NCBI GenBank assembly: GCA_913043025.1
Contig: CAJWLM010000014.1
Coordinates: 1-64,000, forward strand
Source: an uncultured Rhodospirillaceae bacterium
GTDB taxonomy: Bacteria > Pseudomonadota > Alphaproteobacteria > UBA8366
Direction: 5' to 3'
DNA: 64,000 bases
Part shown: positions 36,507-46,339 of the stretch, one piece after another
Numbering within the stretch: the stretch's first letter is position 1
Layout: every line of letters starts with the position of its first letter
The notes under the pieces: generated by a model
The model's database searches: none
Told to the model about the DNA's origin: nothing
The model's input: only the letters and a program-made list of their open reading frames with translations
Made by a program: the position numbers and the translations under genes

Positions 36507-36669
36507 TGTTGAAATTCCTTTCAACCGCTCTAATATGATGTTTGGTATACCATACGCAACAATTTCGTTGTTTGCGCATCTGTGCTTCCGATGTCATATA
36601 TGGTTAGAGTTCGCCCACGTAAAGGTCTATATTGGGCAATGGAATTAGTATTAGGACGAGGGAAAAGAT

Positions 36670-37851
36670 ATGCCGTGGCAAAATATGAGTGGTGGTGGAG
36701 GCCCTTGGGGGGCGCCTGGCGGTGGAGGACAAGGACCGTGGGGTGGCGGCAACGGTGGCAGTGGAACACCGCCAGACTTGGACGAGGTGTTGCGCAAAAG
36801 CCAAGACCGATTAAAACAGATCTTCCCGGGGGGTGGTTCCGGAAAAATTTTAACTTTAATCATCACGGGCCTGGTAGCCATATGGCTTGCCACCGGTTTC
36901 TACCGTGTCCAGGCCGATGAGCAGGGCGTAGAGGTTCTTTTCGGCAAGGTTGATCGAACAAAGCAGCCTACCCCACCTGGCCTTCATTATTTTTACCCGG
37001 CTCCATTTGGAGAGGTTCTCACCCCGAAGGTTACCCGAGTAAATAGGGTAGATGTTGGTTATGTTAGCCGCACCAACCGTCGTGGTGGTCGAGGCGCCCC
37101 TCAAGATGTTCCAGCTGAAAGCTTAATGCTAACTCAGGATGAAAACATCGTTGATATGGATTTCGCTGTCCTGTGGCGTATTAAAAATGGAACAGATTAT
37201 TTATTTAACATACGCGATCCAGAAGGCACAGTGAAAGTCGTAGCTGAAAGCGCCATGCGCGAAGTCGTAGGGCAAACGTCATTTGATGATGCAGTGACTG
37301 TGGGACGTGAGTTAATCCAAAGTCGGACCAAAGCGCTGATGCAAAAATACCTTGATGATTATAAATCGGGCATCGACATCGTGAATGTGCAACTCGAGCA
37401 GTCCGACCCTCCAAAAGAGGTAATCGATGCTTTCAACGACGTGCAACGTGCGCGCCAAGATCGCAGCCGGATGAGAAATGAGGCTGAAGCTTACGCGAAT
37501 TCGATCGTGCCTGAGGCGCGAGGGCAGGCGGAACAAAAAATCAAGGAAGCGGAGGCTTATAGAGAGCAGCAGATTCAGGAAGCAACAGGTGAGGCAAAGC
37601 GGTTTGAAGACGTTTATGCGTCTTACAAAGCGGCGCCGGAAGTTACAAAACGGCGTATGTATTTAGAAGTGATTGGTCAGGTGTACGGCGATGCGCAAAA
37701 GGTGATCATAGATCAAAAAGCCGGGCAGGGGTCGGGCGTAGTTCCCTACCTGCCTTTGCCAGAGGTTCAGCGCCGCATGCGTGAAAGTTCAGAGGAGCGG
37801 GCTGAGCAGGGTGTAGATTCGGATACACAGACCACACCGAACCAGCGGTAA
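36670..37851 (+). CDS. hflK: HflK, SPFH-domain subunit of the FtsH-modulating complex
   Basis: HflK and HflC form a large membrane complex that surrounds FtsH and modulates its proteolysis. The 393-residue protein has a glycine/tryptophan-rich cytoplasmic N-terminus (about 1-35), one membrane span at about 57-76 and an SPFH domain with 'QADEQGVEVLFGKVDR'. A long charged helical region follows (about 260-340). GAGGG lies ahead of the ATG. hflC starts 12 bases after the stop. Confidence 0.96.
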   Translation: MPWQNMSGGGGPWGAPGGGGQGPWGGGNGGSGTPPDLDEVLRKSQDRLKQIFPGGGSGKILTLIITGLVAIWLATGFYRVQADEQGVEVLFGKVDRTKQPTPPGLHYFYPAPFGEVLTPKVTRVNRVDVGYVSRTNRRGGRGAPQDVPAESLMLTQDENIVDMDFAVLWRIKNGTDYLFNIRDPEGTVKVVAESAMREVVGQTSFDDAVTVGRELIQSRTKALMQKYLDDYKSGIDIVNVQLEQSDPPKEVIDAFNDVQRARQDRSRMRNEAEAYANSIVPEARGQAEQKIKEAEAYREQQIQEATGEAKRFEDVYASYKAAPEVTKRRMYLEVIGQVYGDAQKVIIDQKAGQGSGVVPYLPLPEVQRRMRESSEERAEQGVDSDTQTTPNQR

Positions 37852-37863
37852 AGGGGTAGGATT

Positions 37864-38745
37864 ATGAAGAACAAAAAAACAGTCATATTTGGCGTATTCG
37901 TACTATTTACATTGATAGTGATCTCTCAAACCCTTTTCACTGTTCATGAAACGCAGCAGGCGATAGTCCTCCAATTTGGTGACCCGCGTGCAGTGAAAGA
38001 TAAACCCGGCCTGCACTGGAAAATTCCGTTTGTGCAGAACGTTACATATTATGAAAAACGGACACTTGATTTAGACCCGCCTCCTTTTGAGGTTCTTTTG
38101 ACCGACAAAAAGCGTATAAATGTGGATGCTTTTGCACGGTACCGCATTGTCAATGCGTTAGAATTTTTCAAAACTGTTCAAAATGAGATTGGTGCTCGCG
38201 ATAGATTGGCAGCGCTTGTTAATCCTGCCCTTCGTGCAGTTATCGCGCGGGTTTCACTCAAAGAGGTTTTGTCTGCGAAACGTACTGATCTGATGGAACA
38301 AATCCAGAAAGATATTGAAGCAGATGCATTGCGGTTCGGCATCAAGATTGTTGATATACGGATAGGTCGCACAGACCTGCCCGAACAAACGAGTCAAGCA
38401 GTGTTTAACCGCATGCGTACAGAACGAGAGCGCCAGGCTCGTGAAGCGCGTGCTGAGGGTAAGGAGATCGCTCAAAAAATACGAGCTCAGGCTGACAAGG
38501 AGCGTACAGTAATATTAGCCAACGCTGAGCGAGACGCTCAAATTCAGCGTGGTCAAGGAGAGGCCGGGCGTAACAACATACTGGGACGAGCTTACGGCAG
38601 AGATCCACAATTTTTCGCATTCTACAAGTCGCTGGAGCAATACCAGAAAGCCTTGATTGGTAATGACACGACAATGGTTCTAAGTCCTGATAGCGAGTTT
38701 TTTAGATTTTTTAACAACTTCAATCTTGGAAAGAAGAGGAAGTAG
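37864..38745 (+). CDS. hflC: HflC, SPFH-domain partner of HflK
   Basis: The 293-residue protein has an N-terminal signal anchor (about 5-22) and the SPFH start 'VHETQQAIVLQFGDPRAV'. A charged helix with 'RTERERQAREARAEGKEIA' and an oligomerisation region with 'FAFYKSLEQYQKAL' follow, all typical of HflC. AGG precedes the ATG. It belongs to the run hflK-hflC-DUF2065-degP. Confidence 0.96.
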   Translation: MKNKKTVIFGVFVLFTLIVISQTLFTVHETQQAIVLQFGDPRAVKDKPGLHWKIPFVQNVTYYEKRTLDLDPPPFEVLLTDKKRINVDAFARYRIVNALEFFKTVQNEIGARDRLAALVNPALRAVIARVSLKEVLSAKRTDLMEQIQKDIEADALRFGIKIVDIRIGRTDLPEQTSQAVFNRMRTERERQAREARAEGKEIAQKIRAQADKERTVILANAERDAQIQRGQGEAGRNNILGRAYGRDPQFFAFYKSLEQYQKALIGNDTTMVLSPDSEFFRFFNNFNLGKKRK

Positions 38746-38758
38746 TAAGAAGGGCTGC

Positions 38759-39118
38759 ATGTTTCAGCTCATATTTTTAGCGGCGGCTTTATTTCTCGCA
38801 ATTGAGGGCGCCATTGCGGCTTTTTGGCCAAACTGGACGCGTCGCAAGATGGCGGATCTTCAGGATGTGCCGATAAAAACTTTGGGTTTTGTCGGTTTAT
38901 TTTTCGTTGCTGTCGGCGGGGTGCTCGTTGGTATAACCGATGGAATACTGCAAATAGCTTGTCTCACCATTGTGCTGGAGGGCTTACTCTATGGCTTGTT
39001 TCCAGTAGTTATGAAAAGAGCCATGCGTCGCGGCTCTCAAGCCAGCAAGGCAGTTGTAAAAATATGGGGAGAAACGGCATTAGGTATTGGGGCAGCTGGC
39101 CTTGCAATTTTTCTATGA
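38759..39118 (+). CDS. DUF2065 (YjeT-like) membrane protein with an internal duplication
   Basis: From the ATG at 38759 the protein has 119 residues and about four membrane spans. DUF2065 proteins are usually near 60-65 residues with two spans. Here the pattern 'ALFLAIEGAIAAFWPNWTRR' in the first half recurs as 'LTIVLEGLLYGLFPVVMKR' in the second, each followed by a second span. This suggests a tandem duplication of the domain. An upstream TTG at 38726 overlaps hflC and is not favoured. Its function is unknown; the position between hflC and degP is common in Alphaproteobacteria. Confidence 0.8.
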   Translation: MFQLIFLAAALFLAIEGAIAAFWPNWTRRKMADLQDVPIKTLGFVGLFFVAVGGVLVGITDGILQIACLTIVLEGLLYGLFPVVMKRAMRRGSQASKAVVKIWGETALGIGAAGLAIFL

Positions 39119-39286
39119 TTTCAAAGCACATCATTCGCCATATTTCAGCCACTGTTTTGAGGTTACCATTATGTTGTGGGTGGTAGATAATTTTGTATCC
39201 GGCGGTGGTGCACAAGATAAGAAGCGGGGAAGTGTGTTTGTAATGTGTAATTTTCCTCGTACGCTTTTTTGAACATGGAGGAGCCA

Positions 39287-40774
39287 ATGAGCCGTGTAGG
39301 TTCGATCAGATTTATTTTTTTGAAAGTAGGCCTCATACCTGCCACTTTAAGGTTGATGGTTTTTGCTGCACTTGTTTTTCATTCTCCATCGGCGATGGCA
39401 CGAAACGCGCCTGACAGTTTCGCTGACTTGGTAGAAAAAATGTTACCTGCAGTAGTAAATATTTCGACAAGCCAAAAGGTAAGTCGGAAAAGTCCTCCCG
39501 GCTTCCCCGATTTTGACCTTCCTCCGGGCTCTCCATTTAAGGAGTTCTTTGATCAATTTAAACAACAGCGAAAGGGTTCTCCTGAGCCTAGTGAAAAAGC
39601 TACATCTCTTGGTTCTGGTTTCATTATCGATAGTAGCGGCCTGATTGTGACAAACAATCACGTTATCGATGGGGCCGATCAGATCACAGTAGTTCTGAAG
39701 GATGAGAGGCGTTTGGAGGCGAAGGTGGTTGGAAAGGATGAGAAAACAGATTTAGCCTTGCTAAAGGTTGAATCTGCAAAAGCTCTCCCTGCGTTAGAAT
39801 GGGGTGACTCAGATAAAGCTCGTGTTGGTGATTGGGTGCTTGCAATAGGTAATCCGCTTGGCCTGGGGGGATCGGTTTCTGCCGGTATTATTTCGGCTCG
39901 CGGACGTGACATCAGATCTGGTCCATACGATGACTTCATCCAGACCGACGCTCCTATCAATCGGGGGAATTCGGGTGGCCCCTTGTTTGACATGGAGGGT
40001 CGTGTGATAGGTATTAATACAGCAATACTCTCTCCAAATGGGGGTAGTATAGGTATAGGGTTTTCAATACCGTCGCAATTGGCTAAAGGCGTTATTAGCC
40101 AACTACAAAGATTTGGCGTTACAAAACGTGGATGGCTTGGCGTGCAGATCCAGACTGTTTCAAAGGATATTGCTGACAGTTTGGGCTTGAGCGAAGTTTA
40201 TGGTGCTCTGGTAGCCGGCGTGGTGAAAGGAAGCCCCGCTGATCGGGCCGGGTTTAAGAGTGGCGATGTAATACTGAAGTTCGATGGAAAGCGTGTCGAA
40301 GAATCACGCCGTCTGCCTCGTATGGTTGCTGAAACTAATGTCGGAAAGAGGGTTCGAGTTGCCATTTGGCGTAACCAACGAAATCGTCAATTATATGTGC
40401 AACTCGGTGAACTTGAGAAGGTCGATCAGACTGCTGCTCGTACAGGAAAACCCCGTACAAATGGGAAAGTAAGCAAATTTGATACTCTTGGGCTAAGTAT
40501 GGCACCGGTGAGTGATAATCTCGTCAAACGTTTCAAGCTGCCTGACTCAGCGGAGGGTGCTGTCGTAACTGCGGTGAAACCCGGCAGCCTAGCAGCCAAC
40601 AAAGGGTTAAGGCCTGGATCAATTATTGTCGAAGTGAATCAAGTGAAGATAAAAAATCCAAATGACTTTTCTGCAGCCTTAGAAAAAGCTAAGGGATCAA
40701 ATCAAAAGTCAATTCTGCTTTTGATTAAGGAAGGAGGAGAAGTGCGTTTTGTTGGTCTAAAGCTAGAGAAATAG
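39287..40774 (+). CDS. degP: Periplasmic serine protease, DegP/DegQ/MucD (HtrA) family
   Basis: This HtrA protease degrades or refolds misfolded envelope proteins. From the ATG at 39287 (495 residues), preceded by GGAGGAG, it has a signal peptide ending near residue 38. The catalytic triad is His125 ('TNNHVIDGA'), Asp155 ('KTDLALL') and Ser229 ('RGNSGGP'). Two PDZ domains follow (about 275-365 and 390-490). Its location behind hflKC links the membrane and periplasmic quality-control genes. The degP/degQ/mucD choice cannot be settled from sequence alone. Confidence 0.94.
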   Translation: MSRVGSIRFIFLKVGLIPATLRLMVFAALVFHSPSAMARNAPDSFADLVEKMLPAVVNISTSQKVSRKSPPGFPDFDLPPGSPFKEFFDQFKQQRKGSPEPSEKATSLGSGFIIDSSGLIVTNNHVIDGADQITVVLKDERRLEAKVVGKDEKTDLALLKVESAKALPALEWGDSDKARVGDWVLAIGNPLGLGGSVSAGIISARGRDIRSGPYDDFIQTDAPINRGNSGGPLFDMEGRVIGINTAILSPNGGSIGIGFSIPSQLAKGVISQLQRFGVTKRGWLGVQIQTVSKDIADSLGLSEVYGALVAGVVKGSPADRAGFKSGDVILKFDGKRVEESRRLPRMVAETNVGKRVRVAIWRNQRNRQLYVQLGELEKVDQTAARTGKPRTNGKVSKFDTLGLSMAPVSDNLVKRFKLPDSAEGAVVTAVKPGSLAANKGLRPGSIIVEVNQVKIKNPNDFSAALEKAKGSNQKSILLLIKEGGEVRFVGLKLEK

Positions 40775-41014
40775 CAAATTTTTTACTGTGCTGGAAAGGC
40801 AGCTATCAGGACTATTTTTGCAAGGACTTTGTAGCTCTATTTAGAGTACCTCGTTAAAGGATTGTCACTCAAAAATGCCACTCAATTTCTCTGAAGACGT
40901 TTGTTTGTGATGACTTGGTTGCACCTCCAGATTTTTTTTAAAGCAAGGAATAACCGCTATAAAAAACCAGTCGATATCTGAGGACTTCACTAATCGCGCG
41001 TAAGGGATGGATCT

Positions 41015-42244
41015 ATGGTACGAGTCGATAGTGCGCCACCACTCACTTTTCGTGAGCAGGGTGTTGTGGCATTGATCAGCACAGGGCATGGTGTGACCCA
41101 CTACTTGCATTCCATTGTTCTAGTTGTCAGTCCGCTTATAAAAGAAAAATTCAATCTTTCTTATACTGAGCTCGGGCTATTCTTTACTATCTACACAACT
41201 GGAAGTTTTCTGTCGGCGATTACCGGGGGGCCTTTTGCTGATCTTACAGGCCGGAGGCAATTATTACAGGTGCTCTCGATAACGATTTTATCGTTAGCGG
41301 TCATGTTTCTGGGTTTTGCTAATGAATATGCAGTTCTTCTGGTCATTGGTGTATTCATAGCTTTTTCTAACCAGCTCTGGCATCCTGCCGCTATTCCTTA
41401 TCTCGCCACACGTTTCCATTCACATCGCGGTTATGTCATGTCTATTCACGGCATGGGTTCAAATATCGGAGACGTCTTGGTGCCACTCCTGGTTCCCGCA
41501 ATGCTTACTGGTAATTATATAATCATTCAGCTTGAGCCGATGTCTTGGCGGAATGTAATGGTTATAAACACGTTACCTGGTTTATTTATACTTCCCCCGC
41601 TAATATTAAGAGCGGTGCGGGAACGGGCTGGGCATGGCCATGAGACTAGCTTAAATCTTAGGCACTACATAGCAGGCATTATCGACCAAGGGAAAAATAA
41701 GACGGTCCTGGGGATAGGTTTAATAGCTGGCTTGAGGACGACGGCACAATCAGGATCACGAAATTTCCTTCCGGTATACTTGGTGGATCAATTTAATTGG
41801 AGCCTCACCCAAGCGGGAATTGCACTTCTATTGCTTAATTTGGGGGGATCGGTTGCTGCGGTGCCAGCAGGTATTGCTTCAGATCGCTGTGGTCGCCGAA
41901 AGGTTATGCTGATTGCAATTGCCGCAGCCACAATATTCATATTATTGTTGCCTCTCTTACAGGATGAATTTTTAATAGTTATCGGAATTTGTCTAGTTGG
42001 GTTTTCAATCTATGCCACGCGTCCAGTATTAATAAGCTGGATGATGGACACCGTTGAGAGTGGGTTTCGGGGTACTGCTACCAGTCTAATGTTTGCAACT
42101 CAGTCTGCTTTTTCTATACCGAGCATGGCAATAACAGGCGTCATAGCAGACATATACGGCATCGCTGCAATTTTTTATTGGTTTGCAATCATGCTTTTGT
42201 TTGCCAATGCAGTAGTATTCGTTTTGCCGAAGGATAATCCCTAA
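41015..42244 (+). CDS. MFS transporter, tandem array copy 1
   Basis: The 409-residue protein has about 12 membrane spans. It shares with the next four genes a first-span motif, here 'GHGVTHYLHS', the MFS loop motif 'FADLTGRRQ' between spans 2 and 3, and 'SDRCGRRKV' between spans 8 and 9. A late signature 'ATRPVLISWMMDTVESGFRGTA' is also shared. The overall pattern recalls the fosmidomycin-resistance-like MFS group. The substrate is unknown. It lies 240 bases after degP and is probably the first gene of the transporter run. Confidence 0.88.
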   Translation: MVRVDSAPPLTFREQGVVALISTGHGVTHYLHSIVLVVSPLIKEKFNLSYTELGLFFTIYTTGSFLSAITGGPFADLTGRRQLLQVLSITILSLAVMFLGFANEYAVLLVIGVFIAFSNQLWHPAAIPYLATRFHSHRGYVMSIHGMGSNIGDVLVPLLVPAMLTGNYIIIQLEPMSWRNVMVINTLPGLFILPPLILRAVRERAGHGHETSLNLRHYIAGIIDQGKNKTVLGIGLIAGLRTTAQSGSRNFLPVYLVDQFNWSLTQAGIALLLLNLGGSVAAVPAGIASDRCGRRKVMLIAIAAATIFILLLPLLQDEFLIVIGICLVGFSIYATRPVLISWMMDTVESGFRGTATSLMFATQSAFSIPSMAITGVIADIYGIAAIFYWFAIMLLFANAVVFVLPKDNP

Positions 42245-42361
42245 GCGCCGGCAGTAACTGTATTCAGCGGTTTTTGCATTATTCCCAATTCAGGCCTAAT
42301 GTCCTGTGCTTAGTTACTGAAATTTTCAGTAGCAGCATACTTTGTAGAGTATACTAAGCCT

Positions 42362-43579
42362 ATGCAAAAAATTCTTGCTGCATTCAAACTCCGCGATCCC
42401 GGCCCTGCTTTCGGAATGTTAGCCGGGCATGCAGCGACCCATTGGATGATCGGGGTTTTTTACATTCTTCTGCCTTTTATAAGGGAGGAATATCAATTTA
42501 CTTATTTACAAATTGGTTGGCTGCTTACCTCATTTGAGGCGGGAGTGTTGATTTTTAGCCTCGTAAGTGGCCCCGTGGTAGATATGTCCGGTCGACGTGT
42601 GGTCTTCCAGGTATGCGCTTTAGCTGTCGGCGGATTGGCAATGGTAGCATTTTCCGTGGCGCCGAATTTTTTATCATTCTGTTTTCTAGCTGCATTAGTG
42701 GGCGGCATGACACAATTTTGGCATGCTCCGGCTACCGCTTTCCTCTCATTTTATTACACCTCCAACTGGGGTTATGTAGTTGGTCTTCACGGCATGGGTG
42801 CAAATATAGGAGAGGCGATTGGTCCTCTGGTAGCTGGGATGGTGATTGCATCAACGACTTGGCAAATGGGAGCGCTTGTTCCAGCAGCAGCATCAATTTC
42901 TGCTGCGATAATGCTATTTATTTTTCTAATTCCCAAAGACATAAATAAGGGAGAAGAGCAACCGAGGGGCATGTCATTTGAACAATACCTTCGTGGCTTT
43001 GTAAGTCTACTAAGGAATTTCGATGTCATTATTCTTTGCTGCATGATGGGAATGCGCTCAACGGCACAACTGCTGATAAGAACGTTTGTGCCATTATACA
43101 TGCGTGATGTAATGGGAGCAGGTGCATCTCTAATCGGCACTGTTTATGCGGTGATGCACATAGGGGGCATGATAGCTAATCCAATCGGTGGTTTGGCGTC
43201 AGACAACTACGGTCGTAAACCAATTTTGATATTGGCATTGTTGGCAGCAACAGCCATTATCTTGGTTATGACGTTTGTTGGGAACGAGATTTTGTTTGTG
43301 ATTGGAATAGGTTTTCTAGGATTCACGCTTTATGCGACAAGGCCTGTGACACAGAGTTGGATTTTAGATATGGTTCCACAAAAATTACATGCTACTAGCG
43401 TGGCAGTTCGCTCAGTCATTCAATCCTTCTTTGGTCTTGCGGCCCCGCCTATAGGCGGCTGGGTAGCAGATAGTTACGGCCTTTTGATGGTGTTTTATGG
43501 GATTGCGATATTATTACTTATGGCTAATGTTCTTACTATTTTTGTTCCTGAGTATAAGAAACCACCGGGTGCAACATAA
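42362..43579 (+). CDS. MFS transporter, tandem array copy 2
   Basis: The 405-residue protein has the same fold and landmarks as its neighbours: 'AGHAATHWMIG' in span 1, 'PVVDMSGRRVVFQ' in the span 2-3 loop, 'ASDNYGRKPIL' in the span 8-9 loop and 'YATRPVTQSWILDMVPQ' later. It is the only copy with Ala in place of Gly after the GH pair, and the only copy that lacks the conserved FRG after the late signature (it has LHATS). It follows copy 1 by 117 bases, with no obvious terminator. Confidence 0.88.
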   Translation: MQKILAAFKLRDPGPAFGMLAGHAATHWMIGVFYILLPFIREEYQFTYLQIGWLLTSFEAGVLIFSLVSGPVVDMSGRRVVFQVCALAVGGLAMVAFSVAPNFLSFCFLAALVGGMTQFWHAPATAFLSFYYTSNWGYVVGLHGMGANIGEAIGPLVAGMVIASTTWQMGALVPAAASISAAIMLFIFLIPKDINKGEEQPRGMSFEQYLRGFVSLLRNFDVIILCCMMGMRSTAQLLIRTFVPLYMRDVMGAGASLIGTVYAVMHIGGMIANPIGGLASDNYGRKPILILALLAATAIILVMTFVGNEILFVIGIGFLGFTLYATRPVTQSWILDMVPQKLHATSVAVRSVIQSFFGLAAPPIGGWVADSYGLLMVFYGIAILLLMANVLTIFVPEYKKPPGAT

Positions 43580-43828
43580 ACCAACATCATTTATTGCTCT
43601 GAAACACTAATTCCTGCTAGAGATAGTCCGAGGAGCATCCTCGCTTCGTGCGTCTAAAACTATCACTAGTGTTGATTTCACTAGAACAAATTTATCTAAG
43701 AATGGATCAGTTATTTTCCGATCTGGAACTGGCGTTTGGTTGCAGGTGGGCCCGATTTTATACCCCCACAATTGGAAATTATACAAAAAGGTGAACTGGT
43801 AAGTGGATGGCAACTTGAGGGCAAGAAT

Positions 43829-45046
43829 GTGAGCCAAAAACGAAATTCACTAGGTGGCAAACCTTTTATGCCAGTAATATTACTATCGTTTGGGCATGGT
43901 GCTACGCACTATGCCTTTGGCACGTTCATTATACTTGTGCCGTTCATCAAACAGGCATTGGGGCTCACGTATACGGAAGCCGGTTTAATCGTCTCTACAT
44001 TTCATGTTACGGGGTTTTTTGTAAACTTTGCCACAGGATTGGCTGTTGATATGAGTGGGCGCCGGGTTTTGTTCATTATCTTATCTGCTCTTATCTGCGG
44101 CATAAGTATGTTGGCGCTGGGGTTTTCTCCATCTTTTCTCGTGATATGCATTTTCGCTGGGATGTTGGCTATTGGCGTACAAGGTTGGCACCCGCCTGCT
44201 TTTGCTTTCTTGGCAGAAGAATATGAGAATGCGAAGGGGATGGTGTTTTCTATTCATGTTGTCGCTGCAAATATTTCCGAAGCGATTGCCTTCCAGGTTG
44301 GCGGATTGATAGTGACATTAATCGGCTCATGGCAAGTTGCCGCTATGACGGGAGCAGTTCCCGGGTTATTTGCAGCTTTATTGTTGGCCGCTCTTCTTCT
44401 GCATAAAGAAAAAGCGGCTAATGGTAAGCAGGGTAAGGCGATGGGATTGAAGGCCTATCTTGCTGGGTATGTTAATTTATTAGCAAATATTCCGGCAATG
44501 ATGGTTTGCGTTGTTAGTTCATTGCGAACGATGGCGCAAAATGGATTGCTAGTTTTTATTCCACTTTATTTGATCGATGTGCTGGGCGTAAGTGCCGCCC
44601 TAATGGGAACAGGAATGTTAGCAATGCAAATAGCTGGTGGTGTGGCTACACCAATTGGCGGGTATACCTCAGATCGTTTCGGGCCACGGCCAGTATTGTT
44701 TGTATGTATTACGATTACGTCTTTAGCAATAATTTTAGCCACAAATATCACTGACCCGACCACTTACATTTTAGTTATTTCATTGGTTGGTTTTGTACTC
44801 TTTGCAATGCGGCCTGTGCTCCAGCGTTGGATAGTAGATCTTGTTCCGGGCGAATTTCGAGGCTCAGCTACAAGTGTCATGTTCAGCATGCAAGCTGCTG
44901 GCAATGCCTTAATACCGATAGTAGGGGGGTGGATTGCTGATAACAGGGGTATGTTGGATGTATTCTATTTTTTTGCTGCGATTATGCTTGGAGCGAACAT
45001 TTTGACTTTTTTCTTGCCAAAAACTAATCCTGCGAACGGGAGTTAA
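43829..45046 (+). CDS. MFS transporter, tandem array copy 3
   Basis: I place the start at the GTG at 43829 (405 residues), which has GAGG eight bases upstream and gives 21 residues before the conserved 'GHGATHYAFG', as in the other copies. The frame extends back to a TTG at 43736 without conserved sequence. Landmarks are 'LAVDMSGRRVLF', 'TSDRFGPRPVLF' and 'FAMRPVLQRWIVDLVPGEFRGSA'. Copy 4 begins 21 bases after the stop. Confidence 0.87.
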   Translation: MSQKRNSLGGKPFMPVILLSFGHGATHYAFGTFIILVPFIKQALGLTYTEAGLIVSTFHVTGFFVNFATGLAVDMSGRRVLFIILSALICGISMLALGFSPSFLVICIFAGMLAIGVQGWHPPAFAFLAEEYENAKGMVFSIHVVAANISEAIAFQVGGLIVTLIGSWQVAAMTGAVPGLFAALLLAALLLHKEKAANGKQGKAMGLKAYLAGYVNLLANIPAMMVCVVSSLRTMAQNGLLVFIPLYLIDVLGVSAALMGTGMLAMQIAGGVATPIGGYTSDRFGPRPVLFVCITITSLAIILATNITDPTTYILVISLVGFVLFAMRPVLQRWIVDLVPGEFRGSATSVMFSMQAAGNALIPIVGGWIADNRGMLDVFYFFAAIMLGANILTFFLPKTNPANGS

Positions 45047-45067
45047 ACCACAACATGTCCTCGTTTT

Positions 45068-46339
45068 ATGGTAGCTGAACCTGATTATTTTGAAGAAAAA
45101 AAGCCAGGCAACGGAACGCTTGCTTTGCTTTGCTTTGGGCACGGGGCTACACATTTCGTTTTTGCGGCGACTATCATGTTGGTGCCCTACATTCGCCAAA
45201 CCTTAGGGCTTAACTATCTTGAAGTTACGAGTCTCGGAACTCTTTATTATGCAGCAGCCTTCCTTGCAAACTTTTTGAGCGGGTATCTGGTAGATGCATC
45301 GAAAAAATATATGGCGGTTCAGCTTGCATCACTAACCTTTGCTGGTGGAGGCATGATCGTATCGGGAATCTCAGGTTTTTACTTGGACGGATCCCAAGTA
45401 TTTGTAATGTTAGCAATTGGGTGGGCTCTCTGTGGAATGGGAAATCAAGCATGGCATCCAGCAGCTTTCGCTTATCTTGCAAAATACTATCAAGACCGCC
45501 GTGGATTTGTATTTTCGATGCACGTGGTATCGGCAAATGCCGGCGATGCAATTTTCCCATTAATCGCAGGTTTCTTGCTCGGGCATATTTTCGTGGAGGC
45601 ATTCGGCCACCAAATGTGGTCTCCAGTTTCCCTGGTTGCGGGCATCCCATGTTTGTTGACGGCATCAATAATAGTTTTTTATTTGGTAAAACATAGTGAT
45701 GAGGTTGTTACAGTGCGATCTCAGGTGATGAGCGCTGAGTCATATTTAAAAGGTTATATCGCATTATTACGTAACGGCCATGCTATGCTCCTGGCACTAG
45801 TTGGAGGACTTCGGAATGCTTCTCAAACAGCATTGCTCTATTTCCTGCCACTTTACATGGTTGATGTGCTGTTTAGCGGCCCAATTTTAGTAGGAACAGC
45901 ACTCACGCTACTTCAAGTTGGCGGAATGATTAGTGCGCCGATTGCTGGCATTGCTTCGGATCGTTCGGGTGAGCGTCCAGTCGTATTTAGCTGTCTAGCA
46001 ATTACGACTGTGGTTCTGGGCTTGGCACTTTTCGTAGAAAACCCAACGTATTTTGTGTTTTTAATTGCGCTTGTGGGTCTTGCACTTTACGCGGTGCGCC
46101 CGGTTGTCCAGAGTTGGATGATGGATCTTGTGTCACCAGATTTTCGGGGTTCTGCAACAAGCGTCATGTTTGGTGTACAGTCACTAATGAATGTTATTTT
46201 TCTATTCATTGCTGGCTATGTTGCTGACCGATTTGGCCTTGTGGCCGTTTTTTACATCATTACTACTGTGATTTTATTTGCAAATATTCTTACGTTTTTT
46301 CTGCCAAAGCCCCACAACGTCAGGCAGGCTAATGCTTAA
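45068..46339 (+). CDS. MFS transporter, tandem array copy 4
   Basis: The 423-residue protein is the longest of the five. Span 1 reads 'GHGATHFVFA'. The span 2-3 loop, 'YLVDASKKYMAVQ', has lost the usual arginine pair. The span 8-9 loop is 'ASDRSGERPVVF', and 'YAVRPVVQSWMMDLVSPDFRGSA' follows. An extra stretch, 'GFYLDGSQVF', before span 4 accounts for part of the added length. Its stop overlaps the start of copy 5 by eight bases. Confidence 0.87.
   Translation: MVAEPDYFEEKKPGNGTLALLCFGHGATHFVFAATIMLVPYIRQTLGLNYLEVTSLGTLYYAAAFLANFLSGYLVDASKKYMAVQLASLTFAGGGMIVSGISGFYLDGSQVFVMLAIGWALCGMGNQAWHPAAFAYLAKYYQDRRGFVFSMHVVSANAGDAIFPLIAGFLLGHIFVEAFGHQMWSPVSLVAGIPCLLTASIIVFYLVKHSDEVVTVRSQVMSAESYLKGYIALLRNGHAMLLALVGGLRNASQTALLYFLPLYMVDVLFSGPILVGTALTLLQVGGMISAPIAGIASDRSGERPVVFSCLAITTVVLGLALFVENPTYFVFLIALVGLALYAVRPVVQSWMMDLVSPDFRGSATSVMFGVQSLMNVIFLFIAGYVADRFGLVAVFYIITTVILFANILTFFLPKPHNVRQANA

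Noticed and set aside
36582-36920. Tryptophan- and arginine-rich 112-codon frame over the hflK start
   Set aside because: It is a frame shadow of the glycine-rich hflK N-terminus.
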